DNA of 49,291 nt from contig JBHOGO010000025.1 of assembly GCA_043421945.1 (NCBI GenBank), positions 1 to 49,291 on the forward strand. The letters are read 5' to 3'. A model generated the notes under the pieces. It was not told where the DNA came from. It saw nothing but the letters and a program-made list of their open reading frames with translations, and ran no database searches. Positions 34,618-44,107 of this stretch are shown piece after piece. Source of the stretch: Thaumasiovibrio sp043421945 (GTDB lineage: Bacteria > Pseudomonadota > Gammaproteobacteria > Enterobacterales > Vibrionaceae). Each line of letters starts with the position of its first letter. Position 1 is the first letter of the stretch. A program made the position numbers and the translations under genes.

Positions 34618-35577
34618 ATGAAAAAGGGATTGCTCTCTTTATTAGCTCTATCTATTTGTGCATCGGCATCAGTGAGTGCTAAGACACTTACTTTAGGTCA
34701 TGCAATGTCATTGGATAATGCAGCCCATAAAGGCATGGTTATTTTTGCTGATAAAGTAGAAGAAATGTCTGGTGGTGATCTTAAGGTTAGAATCTACCCA
34801 AATGCGCAATTAGGTTCTGAAAGAGATCAAGCTGAACAGGTTGTGACAGGCGCTATTGATATGGCTAAAATTAATGGTTCTCTTGCTGAATCATTTGAAC
34901 CTACATTTAAAACTATCTCAATCCCATTCCTATTTAATGACACAGACCACATGCGTAACTTCATGAGAAGTGATCTGGCTGATGAACTTTTACTTTCTAG
35001 CCAAGGTAAAGGATTTATTGGATTAACATTCTATGATTCAGGCTCAAGAAGCTTTTATGCCGATAAGCCAATTAGAACACCAGAAGATTTAAATGGCCTA
35101 AAAATTCGTGTACCTGAATCTCCAACAATGATGGAAATGATTCGCTTGTTAGGTGCACGTGCAACACCAATGCCATTCACTGAAATTTATACAGGTCTAC
35201 AGCAAGGCGTTATCGACGCTGCTGAAAACAACGTACCTAGTCTTGTAGAAATGCGCCATAGTGAAGTAGCTAAATACTACTCTATGGATGAGCACTCAAT
35301 GGCTCCTGACCTTATCATCATCTCTGAGGCTACATGGGGCCGCCTAGATGAAAAAGAGCAGGGTATCCTGAAGAAGGCTGCACTTGAATCTCTTGATGAA
35401 CAAATCAACATTTGGGACGAAAGTGTCGCTGAAAACATGAAAAAAGCGGCTGACCTAGGTGTGACATTCGTTGATGTCGATAAAGAGCAATTCCGTGAAA
35501 AAGTAAAACCAATGCTTGATTCAGCACTTCAAGATCCTACATTGGGTTACTACGTAGAAAAAATTCAAAGTTTATAA
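34618..35577 (+). CDS. TRAP transporter substrate-binding protein (DctP)
   Basis: A 319-residue periplasmic binding protein with signal peptide MKKGLLSLLALSICASASVS-A. ATG 34618 is preceded by AAAGGAAA and starts the leader; the longer frame from 34543 is not likely. DctP features include 'KVEEMSGGDLKVRIYPNAQL', 'IPFLFNDTDHMRNFM', 'DLNGLKIRVPESPTMMEMIR' with the substrate-carboxylate-binding arginine region, and 'TEIYTGLQQGVIDAAENN'. It begins a complete dctP-dctQ-dctM operon. TRAP proteins bind organic acids; uronates or unsaturated uronates suit the context. Confidence 0.93.
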   Translation: MKKGLLSLLALSICASASVSAKTLTLGHAMSLDNAAHKGMVIFADKVEEMSGGDLKVRIYPNAQLGSERDQAEQVVTGAIDMAKINGSLAESFEPTFKTISIPFLFNDTDHMRNFMRSDLADELLLSSQGKGFIGLTFYDSGSRSFYADKPIRTPEDLNGLKIRVPESPTMMEMIRLLGARATPMPFTEIYTGLQQGVIDAAENNVPSLVEMRHSEVAKYYSMDEHSMAPDLIIISEATWGRLDEKEQGILKKAALESLDEQINIWDESVAENMKKAADLGVTFVDVDKEQFREKVKPMLDSALQDPTLGYYVEKIQSL

Positions 35578-35633
35578 TATTTAACTTTAGTGCTCACCTA
35601 CATACAGCAGGTGAGCTATATTAAGGCTGTGAC

Positions 35634-36119
35634 ATGCTACAAAAATTAAGAAATAAACTAGACCAAGCCGTATTAGTCACTTGTGGCTTAGCACTAATAC
35701 TATTAGTGGTTACTGTTACTTGGCAGGTTTTTAGTCGATATATTCTCAATGACCCAAGCTCTTTTACTGACGAACTATCAAGATATACCATGGTTTGGCT
35801 AGGCCTGTTAGGGGCCACGTATTTGTTCGGAAAGAGAGGTCACCTTGCTATTACTTTGTTTCAAGATGCATTACCGAAAAAAGCAAATTTAGTTCTTCAG
35901 TTATTCATTAATATGTTAATGATGGCCTTTATCTATTTAGCAATGTTTAAAGGTGGGGTCATGTTAATGGGAAGAACGATGCAACAGTTATCTCCAGCCT
36001 TACAAATTCCAATGGCATACATTTATGTCATATTACCGCTTTCTGCCGTTCTATCCATTGCTTATATCGCATTGAATATCATTGAACAGTTTAGTGCTAA
36101 AAACGTTGAGGAGGCATAA
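35634..36119 (+). CDS. TRAP transporter small permease (DctQ)
   Basis: A 161-residue membrane protein with four hydrophobic helices. The patterns 'QVFSRYILNDPSSFTDELSRYTMVWLGLLGATYLF' and 'KRGHLAITLF' (split across residues 28-75) are standard for DctQ. It lies between dctP and dctM; dctM starts 3 nt after its stop. Confidence 0.92.
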   Translation: MLQKLRNKLDQAVLVTCGLALILLVVTVTWQVFSRYILNDPSSFTDELSRYTMVWLGLLGATYLFGKRGHLAITLFQDALPKKANLVLQLFINMLMMAFIYLAMFKGGVMLMGRTMQQLSPALQIPMAYIYVILPLSAVLSIAYIALNIIEQFSAKNVEEA

Positions 36120-36122
36120 CAC

Positions 36123-37424
36123 ATGGATATTTCTGTTGGATTTTGGCTATTAGTATTATTTATGGGGATGATCGCACTTAGCGTGCCAATCGCTATTGCT
36201 ATCGCATTGTCATCACTGATTATCATGGTGACGATCCTTCCTTTCGAAGTTGCAATTATGACCGCTGGCCAAAAAATGGTCACAGGTGTAGATAGCTTTA
36301 GCTTACTGGCTATCCCGTTCTTTATCCTAGCGGGTAACATCATGAACCGCGGCGGAATTGCGATTAGGCTAATCAATTTTTCAAAGTTGCTTGTTGGCCG
36401 CCTTCCTGGTTCACTTGCCCATGTGAACATCTTATCAAATATGATGTTTGGTGCTGTTTCTGGTTCTGCAGTTGCAGCTGCAGCTGCCGTCGGTAAGACG
36501 TTGTCCCCAGAAATGGAGAATGATGGTTACGACCGATCCTTCTCAACCGCTGTGAATGTTGCATCTTGTCCATCTGGCCTACTTATTCCACCGAGTAACT
36601 CTCTGATTGTCTTCTCGGTCGTGAGTGGTGGTACGTCTGTCGCTGCGTTATTCGTCGCTGGTTACCTACCGGGTATCCTAATGGGCCTCAGCTGTATGCT
36701 GGTCGTTCATTTAGTGTCGAGAAAGAAAAACTTCGGTAACCAGAATATCCAGCGCCCAACGGCGCAAGAAGCGATGATGGTGATCTGGAAAGCTCTGCCA
36801 AGTATTGGCCTTATCTTTGTCGTTATTGGCGGAATTATTGGTGGTGTCTTTACAGCCACAGAGGGCGCCTGTATTGCGGTGTTGTACTCTTTCACTCTTT
36901 CGCTGTGTTATCGCTCTTTGTCGATAAGCACATTGAAAACGATCCTTGTTGAGTCAACAGAAATAACTGCCATCATGCTGTTCTTGATTGGTGCATCATC
37001 AATCATGTCATGGGCTATGGCGTTCACAGGGCTGCCAGATATTATCAGTGCTTGGATGCTATCGATTTCTGATAACCCAATCGTTATTTTGATACTCATG
37101 AACATCATATTATTGATTGTTGGTATGTTCATGGATTTGACTCCTGCATTGCTTATTTTCACGCCTATCTTCATGCCGATCGCAACACAACTAGGGATGG
37201 ATCCTCTACACTTCGCGATGATGATTATCTTCAACTTGTGTATCGGAATAGCAACACCACCGGTGGGTACTGCGCTATTTGTTGGGTGTAGTGTCAGCGG
37301 TGCGAAAATTGAGCATGTGATTAAATCAATACTGCCATTCTGTTTTGTTCTACTGATTAGCTTGTTATTGATTACCTTCGTACCTTCAATCAGTTTGTTC
37401 TTGCCTCGTGCATTTGGTTTTTAA
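36123..37424 (+). CDS. TRAP transporter large permease (DctM)
   Basis: A 433-residue membrane protein with about 12 helices that carries the sodium-coupled substrate path. Family landmarks are 'LLAIPFFILAGNIMNRGGIA', 'NMMFGAVSGSAVAAAAAVGK', 'LIPPSNSLIVFSVVSGGTSV' and 'LCIGIATPPVGTALFVGCSV'. Ribosome binding site GAGGAGG lies inside the dctQ end. It completes the importer; a strong terminator follows 23 bp later. Confidence 0.95.
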   Translation: MDISVGFWLLVLFMGMIALSVPIAIAIALSSLIIMVTILPFEVAIMTAGQKMVTGVDSFSLLAIPFFILAGNIMNRGGIAIRLINFSKLLVGRLPGSLAHVNILSNMMFGAVSGSAVAAAAAVGKTLSPEMENDGYDRSFSTAVNVASCPSGLLIPPSNSLIVFSVVSGGTSVAALFVAGYLPGILMGLSCMLVVHLVSRKKNFGNQNIQRPTAQEAMMVIWKALPSIGLIFVVIGGIIGGVFTATEGACIAVLYSFTLSLCYRSLSISTLKTILVESTEITAIMLFLIGASSIMSWAMAFTGLPDIISAWMLSISDNPIVILILMNIILLIVGMFMDLTPALLIFTPIFMPIATQLGMDPLHFAMMIIFNLCIGIATPPVGTALFVGCSVSGAKIEHVIKSILPFCFVLLISLLLITFVPSISLFLPRAFGF

Positions 37425-37447
37425 TTAATACGTTTCCCCCTGTGCAC

Positions 37448-37484
37448 AAAAGCGCTCTCTGATGGTCTCAGAGAGCGCTTTTTT
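37448..37484. terminator. bidirectional terminator after dctM
   Basis: Two perfectly complementary 15-nt arms (37448-37462, AAAAGCGCTCTCTGA, and 37468-37482) enclose a 5-nt loop, with A and T runs at the ends. It lies between the convergent dctM and TAXI-TRAP permease genes and should work on both strands. Confidence 0.93.
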
Positions 37485-37527
37485 GTTTAAGTTATCCATT
37501 ATTTGTCGACAGGGATAGGATTAGTCG

Positions 37528-39426
37528 TCAACGAGTGAGTGCAGGATCACGTTGGGTTTTCCTCAAAGCGTTTAACGCAATGACTGCTACAACGATTGTG
37601 ATGGTTAGCATCCTCAAGAAATCAGTACCGAAAATCAGTGGGAAGGTGGCGATAAACAGAATGCAACGCTCAATCCATTGCAAGTTATGCACCATACGTC
37701 CTTCAATCGACCCTGTAAACGCAACAATAATTGCCATTGTCGAGAGAATCGCAAGTACAAACCCCAGTATATTTCCTTGCGAATAGATTAAGGGCGAAAA
37801 CGCCATCATTAATGGAATGAGGAAGAATCCTTGTGCGAGCTTAAAGGCCTGAATCGCCGATCTCATCGGTGAAGCTCCTGCAATTCCCGCGCCGGCAAAC
37901 GCGGCGAGAGCAATCGGTGGTGTAACGTTGGAAGTTTGTGATAACCAGAAAACAATCATATGGGCAGTTAATATACTTAGCCCCAAGTCAGTGAGTGCCG
38001 GAACGGCCATAATCGAAAGCACAATATAGGCGGCTGTGACAGGAAGGCCCATACCAAGGATGATAGCTGCAACAGCAATTAGCGCCATGACAGACCATAG
38101 ATAGCCACCCGACAGTGCCATTAAAAATTGGGTGAATTGCAATCCAATACCGGTTTGTCCGACCACACCGACAACAATTCCGGCTGTAGCACAAGCGACT
38201 GATATCGGTAATGCTAATAGCGCACCCTCTTTCATGCCTTCGAAGAAAAGCGAGAGTGATAAGCGGCTATGTTTGCGACACATTGCTGCAATCAGTATCG
38301 CTGCACATCCTGCGATCCCGACGAGTACTGGCGAATAACTTAGCAATAAAAGAGTCGTGATGAGGACGAGAGGTAAGATGAAATGCCAGCCTTGTTTTAA
38401 AACCACGTTGAGTTGCGTAACACTGTCCATCCCTTTCAAACCAAGCTTACAAGCCATTAAATGTACATAGAGTAAGGTGCAAGTAAAATAGAGAATAGCG
38501 GGCGCGATAGAAACTAACAGTATTTCACTGTAGGCAATCCCCGTAAATTGTGCCATCACAAAGGCACCAGCCCCCATGACTGGTGGCATGATTTGTCCCC
38601 CCGTTGATGCTGCGGCTTCGATGCCTGCAGCTTGCTCAGACTTATAACCGAGTTTTTTCATCATTGGAATCGTCAGCGCACCTGTCGTTACCGTGTTGGC
38701 AATCGCTGAACCTGAAATAGAGCCTAATGCTGCTGAGGCAATCACACTCGCTTTAGCTGGACCACCTCGATATTTACCAGCAACCGCAAAGGCGGCATCA
38801 ATAAAGAATTGACCAGCTCCCGTTACCTGCAAGAAGGCACCAAAGAGTACAAAGATAAAGACGACGCCTGCCGCAATGGCGAGTGGTGCCCCGAAGACCC
38901 CATTAGTTGAAAAGATATGAAAACGGATAATTTCTTCGAGCTCGAAGCCTTTACTGGCGACGCCTGCGGGGAGTGCGTCACCAAACATGGCATAGGCTAG
39001 AAACAGCATAGCAATCGCCACCATCACCAAACCAACAGTACGGCGAGTTGCTTCAAGCAAGGCAATAATCATGATGGAGCCAGCAATGATATCTGCTTGA
39101 GTGAGTCCATCAAGAAGGAAGCTGATATCGTCATAGTTGAACTGAATAATATGCTGTGCAGCCCATAGCATCGTGATAACCATAGCGATATCAATAACGC
39201 GCGCAGGAACATAAAGTTGAGGGTGGCGCTGATGAGAAATTAAGGGTTTAACCAGAAAAACTAAGGCTAAAATCCAACTGAGGTGAACAGGGCGAAACAC
39301 CGTTGCAGACAAATTGGCCGTAAGACCTTGCCACAATTGAAAGACCGATAAAGCGATAGCTGCAAAAGCGGCTATTGTCATGAGGATATCAGTCACACGG
39401 TGTTGCAATGGGGATGGGTTCGTCAT
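37528..39426 (-). CDS. fused TRAP permease (TAXI type, 4TM/12TM)
   Basis: A 632-residue permease that joins the small and large TRAP membrane domains. Start ATG 39426 (MTNPSPLQHRVTDILMTIAA) is favoured because AAAGGAGC lies 5 nt upstream; the longer frame from 39462 would start inside a hairpin. The large-domain motifs include 'GSISGSAIANTVTTGALTIP', 'AASTGGQIMPPVMGAGAFVM', 'ATAGIVVGVVGQTGIGL' and 'TSNVTPPIALAAFAGAG'. It is used with TAXI-family binding proteins, and that gene lies directly upstream. TAXI systems carry dicarboxylates or amino acids, and this one may be housekeeping. Confidence 0.93.
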   Translation of the reverse strand: MTNPSPLQHRVTDILMTIAAFAAIALSVFQLWQGLTANLSATVFRPVHLSWILALVFLVKPLISHQRHPQLYVPARVIDIAMVITMLWAAQHIIQFNYDDISFLLDGLTQADIIAGSIMIIALLEATRRTVGLVMVAIAMLFLAYAMFGDALPAGVASKGFELEEIIRFHIFSTNGVFGAPLAIAAGVVFIFVLFGAFLQVTGAGQFFIDAAFAVAGKYRGGPAKASVIASAALGSISGSAIANTVTTGALTIPMMKKLGYKSEQAAGIEAAASTGGQIMPPVMGAGAFVMAQFTGIAYSEILLVSIAPAILYFTCTLLYVHLMACKLGLKGMDSVTQLNVVLKQGWHFILPLVLITTLLLLSYSPVLVGIAGCAAILIAAMCRKHSRLSLSLFFEGMKEGALLALPISVACATAGIVVGVVGQTGIGLQFTQFLMALSGGYLWSVMALIAVAAIILGMGLPVTAAYIVLSIMAVPALTDLGLSILTAHMIVFWLSQTSNVTPPIALAAFAGAGIAGASPMRSAIQAFKLAQGFFLIPLMMAFSPLIYSQGNILGFVLAILSTMAIIVAFTGSIEGRMVHNLQWIERCILFIATFPLIFGTDFLRMLTITIVVAVIALNALRKTQRDPALTR

Positions 39427-39452
39427 CGCTTGCTCCTTTGCAATAAACGTGT

Positions 39453-39485
39453 CGTGTTGCATGCCTTAGAGAGGCATGCAACACG
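39453..39485 (-). repeat. perfect hairpin between TAXI binding-protein and permease genes
   Basis: CGTGTTGCATGCCT (39453-39466) and AGGCATGCAACACG (39472-39485) are exact complements around the loop TAGAG. No T-run follows, so it is not a full terminator. Such hairpins between binding-protein and permease genes can stabilise the upstream mRNA, giving more binding protein than permease. Confidence 0.7.
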
Positions 39486-39564
39486 TGTTACTCGATATAG
39501 CTACTCGTCAAAGTGATTAGCCTAATTGATTAGCTTGAGTTACTCGTCAAGTGACTAGAAAAAA

Positions 39565-40491
39565 TTACTTATTTTCATCCATGTAACGTTGAGAACCAGC
39601 ATGTAGTGGAATACCGCTAAGCTTATTCATGTTTTCTATCGTCGTGAATCGTGTGACGCCGATAGCCTGACGAATTTGGTCAATATTTTCAAAGGCGACT
39701 TTGGTCATTTCATAGGCCAGATCATCATCAAGATCGCCTTTCGCAACGAGTACATTCCAGACGGCGGGAGCGGTAAAAGCTGGCACATTACGATAGCTAT
39801 CAGCATCAACGTTAAGGCCAGAGTAGGAAGAGTTAGCGGCGACTATTTTGGCTATTTCATCAGCACTGAATGAAAGAATACGAATATCACGTGTGAGTGC
39901 GAGTTCTGTTATAGCACCGACACCGAGGCTACCGACAATAACACCCGCATCGATTTGACCGTTCGCAAGCGCTTCTGTTGTTGCGGTATAGTTGAGCGCT
40001 TGGCTTTTTATGTCTCCTTCATCGATACCGAGTGTGCTTAAGATATTTGTCGCACTTACGCGAGTGCCTGATCCCGGTGCGCCGAGCGAAACACGTTTAC
40101 CTTTTAAATCAGCGATAGATTGAATATCTGATTTTGCGGGTACTAAGAATTGAACTACATTTGGATAAAGTGCAAATAAAACTGAAACATCCATTTTTGT
40201 TCGAAATGGCTCAGTACCTTCATAAGCTTGTTGAACCACATTGCCCATTGCAATACCGGTTAGCTGATTTTCCGTTGACACCTTGATGACGTTTTCTACT
40301 GATGCCGCTGTCACTTCAGCTCGCATATTGAAGTCGTCGATGTTTTCACTCCAAATTTTAGCCAGCAACCCACCAAGTGGGTAGTAAGTTCCGCTTTGGC
40401 TACCTGTGCCAATGGTGTAGTTATTCGCTGCCACAGGCAATGAAATAGCAAGGGTTAGGGCGATAATTCCTTTCTTTATTGCTGAACGCAT
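39565..40491 (-). CDS. TAXI-family TRAP substrate-binding protein
   Basis: A 308-residue periplasmic binding protein with a signal peptide (MRSAIKKGIIALTLAISLPV-AA). 'NYTIGTGSQSGTYYPLGGLL' after the leader is the TAXI hallmark, and 'LKGKRVSLGAPGSGTRVSA' is the ligand loop. The C-terminal 'AIGVTRFTTIENMNKLSGIPLHAGSQRYM' is also typical (family ends with an H-x-GA/S-x-RY pattern). It is first in an operon with the fused permease; ligand unknown. Confidence 0.93.
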   Translation of the reverse strand: MRSAIKKGIIALTLAISLPVAANNYTIGTGSQSGTYYPLGGLLAKIWSENIDDFNMRAEVTAASVENVIKVSTENQLTGIAMGNVVQQAYEGTEPFRTKMDVSVLFALYPNVVQFLVPAKSDIQSIADLKGKRVSLGAPGSGTRVSATNILSTLGIDEGDIKSQALNYTATTEALANGQIDAGVIVGSLGVGAITELALTRDIRILSFSADEIAKIVAANSSYSGLNVDADSYRNVPAFTAPAVWNVLVAKGDLDDDLAYEMTKVAFENIDQIRQAIGVTRFTTIENMNKLSGIPLHAGSQRYMDENK

Positions 40492-40836
40492 AGCGTATCT
40501 CCATCAAATGACTGTTGTAATATTTCTCGTCTAAATTTACCTACTTTCATGCATCCACTGTTATCACCTTGTTACTCAGTATGATCAATCTCGTTGTCAG
40601 GAAAATGAGATATTGGTGGTGTGATTAATAGTGAATTGAGAATTGGGGCACAACATTGGCTCAGACTATTCATGGATGTCGCGACGTAATACAAGCCTAA
40701 GGTCTACTATCTATAGGTTGGGAAATGTTTAATACTTTGTTACCAAATAAGATCAAGTGTTGCTATTAAAAATGTCATCAGGTCTTAATAATAGAATCTA
40801 CAGATCACACCTACAATGGAGGTGCTTTTGAACCGG
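40492..40836. other. divergent promoter region
   Basis: About 345 bp between the TAXI binding-protein gene (minus) and a small unknown gene (plus). I see no ORF, RNA gene or clear operator here. Confidence 0.5.
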
Positions 40837-41241
40837 ATGAGAGATCCAAAAATGAAAAAAATCGTTGATTACAAACATCAGTTTACGGGAAAAGCGACAA
40901 CAGTGGGCGGAACATGCCGTGTAAGACTTTATACCGATGAATCTCAGTCACAAATTGTAGGGCTATGTACGCATTTAGCGGATAATAAATTTAACATTAG
41001 CTGCAGTAAGCGTATGGCTAACATTATGGGGGATGTACGAGAAAAGCATTTCCCAAAAGCAGAGAATGAGCAAATTACTTGGGTAGAACACCAACCGAGT
41101 GATGTTGGCCCAGACTATGGCGAGCATCGATTCGAATTGGTCAAATTAGCACAAGCGGATCAAATTGAACCTGAATGGGTCACGCTGAATGAAACACAAT
41201 TAGAGCGACAAACTGGGCTTACCATGCGCTTGATCGCTTAG
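40837..41241 (+). CDS. small soluble protein, unknown function
   Basis: A protein of about 134 residues (from ATG 40837; ATG 40852, giving MKKIVDYKHQFTGKATTVGG, is an alternative and a GGAGG lies at 40818-40822). There is no signal peptide or membrane helix. It contains a few cysteines ('VGGTCRVRLYTDES', 'VGLCTHLADNKFNISCSKRM') and many charged residues. I do not recognise the family. The even codon use and length suggest a real gene. It is alone, downstream of the divergent TAXI operon. Confidence 0.6.
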   Translation: MRDPKMKKIVDYKHQFTGKATTVGGTCRVRLYTDESQSQIVGLCTHLADNKFNISCSKRMANIMGDVREKHFPKAENEQITWVEHQPSDVGPDYGEHRFELVKLAQADQIEPEWVTLNETQLERQTGLTMRLIA

Positions 41242-41601
41242 GCATTCTACATCGCTTAGCCTGCGAAGCTACTTGGTGAATGAGCTACTTGGGGAATGAG
41301 CTGCATAGAGAAATAGATAGCCCATTTGGATAAAACATTGAGGGGCTGTTATTCGTTATTACTCTATTCGCGGTTTATTCACGAATAAGCGATGTACAAA
41401 ATAGGGTATTGGCTTGATAAATTTTAGGCCAATACCTTAATGATTACACTGTAGTGTACTGCCTTACTTAAGCGCTTATTGTCTGTTGGGTTGTCTTTTT
41501 AGGAACCCTCAGACACTTGGCTAGTCTTTGGTCTATACCCGCAGCAAAGCGTTATTATTCGATCCTCAAAGCGCTGTTATCTTAGCTTTAAACCGCTATC
41601 A
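41242..41601. other. intergenic region with short tandem repeat and hairpin
   Basis: Two direct 16-bp units, AGCTACTTGGTGAATG at 41267-41282 and AGCTACTTGGGGAATG at 41283-41298, differ by one base. GGTATTGGC (41405-41413) pairs with GCCAATACC (41428-41436), a possible terminator for one or both convergent neighbours. There is no ORF worth naming. Confidence 0.5.
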
Positions 41602-41862
41602 TCAGAGTAGCGATACTTTCTTACACTTTGCCTCAGCAGCTCGACAAAACATACTCGATTCCCCATGTTTGTCTTGGCACTGACGGGCTGTTTTATCTCG
41701 AGCAATTCGTTCAGTCACCCCGATATCGATGTAGTCATCCATGAATGGGCTGAGATGGCAAACATGGATTCGTCCCAGTGTTTTTTGATCAATTTCAGGC
41801 TTTTTTGCATTAGCTAGGGGAGCAGACAGTAGAATTGTTATCAGCAAAACGTTTCTTATCAT
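41602..41862 (-). CDS. small exported cysteine-containing protein, unknown
   Basis: Starting from ATG 41862, the frame gives 86 residues with a clear signal peptide (MIRNVLLITILLSAPLANA). The mature part is about 67 residues with four cysteines, in 'RIHVCHLSPFMDDY', 'ARQCQDKHGE', 'SMFCRAAEAKC', which could form two disulfides in the periplasm. The ribosome binding site is weak. An upstream TTG at 41889 is possible but would put nine polar residues before the leader. No family was recognised. Confidence 0.55.
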   Translation of the reverse strand: MIRNVLLITILLSAPLANAKKPEIDQKTLGRIHVCHLSPFMDDYIDIGVTERIARDKTARQCQDKHGESSMFCRAAEAKCKKVSLL

Positions 41863-42079
41863 GGGGTCGTCATTATTTAGGGGGATCAAGAAGTGATAAG
41901 CAGATTACTACAGCGGAGTATTAACGGACAGATGAAGTTTGTTAATGCTCAAATTAAATCGTTAGTTTTAGTTTCAAAGGGAAATTTTACGTTTAGGGAC
42001 AATGAAGGTTAAAGTTTAGGTTTACTGCCTGATAAGCCTGTATGATACCCCAGCCATGAACTGTGAATGAAGAATACCC

Positions 42080-42793
42080 ATGCCCCAAACCATCGTCGAT
42101 AATTTTGTTGCACCAGTGTGTGAAGGTATCGTGACTATTTTATACCAAGATGACGATATATTACTGATAAACAAACCCAGTGGATTGTTTACACTTTCGG
42201 GAAAGAATCCATTGAATTGGGACTCAGTACACTATCGTTTAGTGCATGGGCAAGCAGGCGTGACGCCACCTTTCCCGGAAGCAAAATTACCACATCGTTT
42301 AGATCTCGGTACCTCTGGTGTCATGGTGGTGGCTTTAAATGCAGCTTCTGCAACACACCTGAATAAGCAATTTCAATCACATAGTATTGTAAAACAGTAT
42401 GTCGCTATGCTGGAAGGTGATTTGAAGGAAGAGAATGGCAAGATAGAGGCATCAATCGCTAAAGACAAAGCGCTATTCCCAAAGGTGAAGATTTGTGAAG
42501 CGACAGGGAAAGCATCAGTCAGTAAATTCGAGGTGCTGACTCGATTAACACTTCCGTCGCGTACCTTAGTGAAATATTCACCGGTTACAGGGCGCACCCA
42601 TCAGTTGAGAATCCATAGCCTAAGCATTGGTCACCCTATTCTTGGTTGTGATTTGTACCACAGCGATACTAGCCAAGGATTAGTTGACCGTCTGCAATTA
42701 CACGCCAGTGATCTCTATTTCGAGCATCCCATCACGGGAGTGGCAATGCACGGGGAAAGCCCTTATCCGTTTGAAGTGAACGTATCGCTTTAA
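42080..42793 (+). CDS. RluA-family pseudouridine synthase
   Basis: A 237-residue RNA pseudouridine synthase. The catalytic motif is 'LPHRLDLGTSGVMVV' with D75. 'YQDDDILLINKPSGLFTLSG' near the N-terminus and 'YSPVTGRTHQLRIHSLSIGHPILG' near the C-terminus are standard RluA/RluD segments. There is no N-terminal S4 domain. The target (rRNA or tRNA) cannot be told. It is a stand-alone housekeeping gene. Confidence 0.92.
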   Translation: MPQTIVDNFVAPVCEGIVTILYQDDDILLINKPSGLFTLSGKNPLNWDSVHYRLVHGQAGVTPPFPEAKLPHRLDLGTSGVMVVALNAASATHLNKQFQSHSIVKQYVAMLEGDLKEENGKIEASIAKDKALFPKVKICEATGKASVSKFEVLTRLTLPSRTLVKYSPVTGRTHQLRIHSLSIGHPILGCDLYHSDTSQGLVDRLQLHASDLYFEHPITGVAMHGESPYPFEVNVSL

Positions 42794-42925
42794 ACATGTA
42801 GCATCAAACATGCTATTCATATGAAATTGAGTGTGCTTTTCAGAGGGTCGTATTGAATAGAGAGGGTTGCCGACTCTGAAATGGCAAAGAGCGGCAACGA
42901 TATTCGTGTTATTGATACAATGTAT

Positions 42926-44107
42926 TTAGACCACAGGTTTGGGTGTATTAAAGCCACGAATAATGTTGGAAAGCGTGATGGCAGCGAACACAGCGATAAC
43001 GATCCCTAAATGCCATGGCTGGCTAATACCGAGTTGAACTAGCCCCATACTGACCAGTGATGAGATAATCATCTGACCACCACCCGCTAGCGCTGCTGCA
43101 GCACCAGCTTGTCGACCGTAGGGCTGCATCACCATGGCTTGTGAGCAAGGCAGGGCGATGCCATTACCAATCACCATGATCAGCTGTCCGATCATCACAG
43201 GTAGTGGTGATAGCGGGGTGAAGAACAACCAAACCGCAGCAGTGAAGTGCAATGCTGGTGTACATAAAAGCATTTTTCTTATGCCGATCACAGGACGTAG
43301 CCGATTGGTTAACGCAGTCCCTGTTAGCATGCCGACGGCAGGAATAATGGCCCACATCGCATATTGGTCTGATGTCATCCCAATTTGATTTTGCATGATG
43401 AAGGGCATGATCGAGACCATGGTGATGACAAGGCTAAAGTTGAGCCAACTAATGCTCGCGAAACTAACAAAATAGCGAGACTTTAGTAACTCTATATATT
43501 GTCGGCCGATATTCGTCACGTTCGGGACTTTAGTGCGGTTTGTCATCGTCTCTTTAAATAGAACCGAAATAGCAATCCACGCAATAATCACATAGCAAAA
43601 TAGCGTAACAAACACCATTGTCCAACCAAAGTGGTGATTGATCATTCCGCCAATGACAGGTGCACAAAGCGGGGTAATTGAGGCGGCCATCGCTACGTAA
43701 GAGAGTGCTGTAGGAAGCTGTTCGCCGGTATAACTGTCGCGCGTAGAAGCCCTTGCGAGTACAGCACAACAACCAGTGCCGAGACCTTGCATAAATCGTC
43801 CTGCGACCATGCCATAGAGACTTCCCTTAGACAGGATGATCACGATTAACCCTGCAATGGCGATAAGAAGACCGCTCAATAACACCTTTTTTCGTCCAAG
43901 CGCATCAGACACCGGGCCATAAATAAATTGTGAGGGGCCAAAGCCGAGTAAATAGATGCCGATTAATAGTTGAGCCTGATCTAGGCTGACATTAAAGTCA
44001 TTCGCAATGCTTGGTAAAGAGGGGAATATGAGTCCCATGCTGAGCTGACCAATGCTGATAATCAAGCAAGCCAGCAAGATAGGACGTTTACGGAACGGTT
44101 TAGGCAT
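42926..44107 (-). CDS. Bcr/CflA-family MFS efflux protein
   Basis: A 393-residue major-facilitator pump with 12 hydrophobic helices. ATG 44107 (MPKPFRKRPILLACLIISIG) begins the first helix; the upstream in-frame TTG at 44140 is less likely. The segment 'GFGPSQFIYGPVSDALGRKK' is the MFS motif A of drug:H+ antiporters, with 'FMQGLGTGCCAVLARASTRD' as in Bcr/CflA proteins. The substrate is not predictable. It is single, with no obvious tie to the sugar genes. Confidence 0.9.
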   Translation of the reverse strand: MPKPFRKRPILLACLIISIGQLSMGLIFPSLPSIANDFNVSLDQAQLLIGIYLLGFGPSQFIYGPVSDALGRKKVLLSGLLIAIAGLIVIILSKGSLYGMVAGRFMQGLGTGCCAVLARASTRDSYTGEQLPTALSYVAMAASITPLCAPVIGGMINHHFGWTMVFVTLFCYVIIAWIAISVLFKETMTNRTKVPNVTNIGRQYIELLKSRYFVSFASISWLNFSLVITMVSIMPFIMQNQIGMTSDQYAMWAIIPAVGMLTGTALTNRLRPVIGIRKMLLCTPALHFTAAVWLFFTPLSPLPVMIGQLIMVIGNGIALPCSQAMVMQPYGRQAGAAAALAGGGQMIISSLVSMGLVQLGISQPWHLGIVIAVFAAITLSNIIRGFNTPKPVV

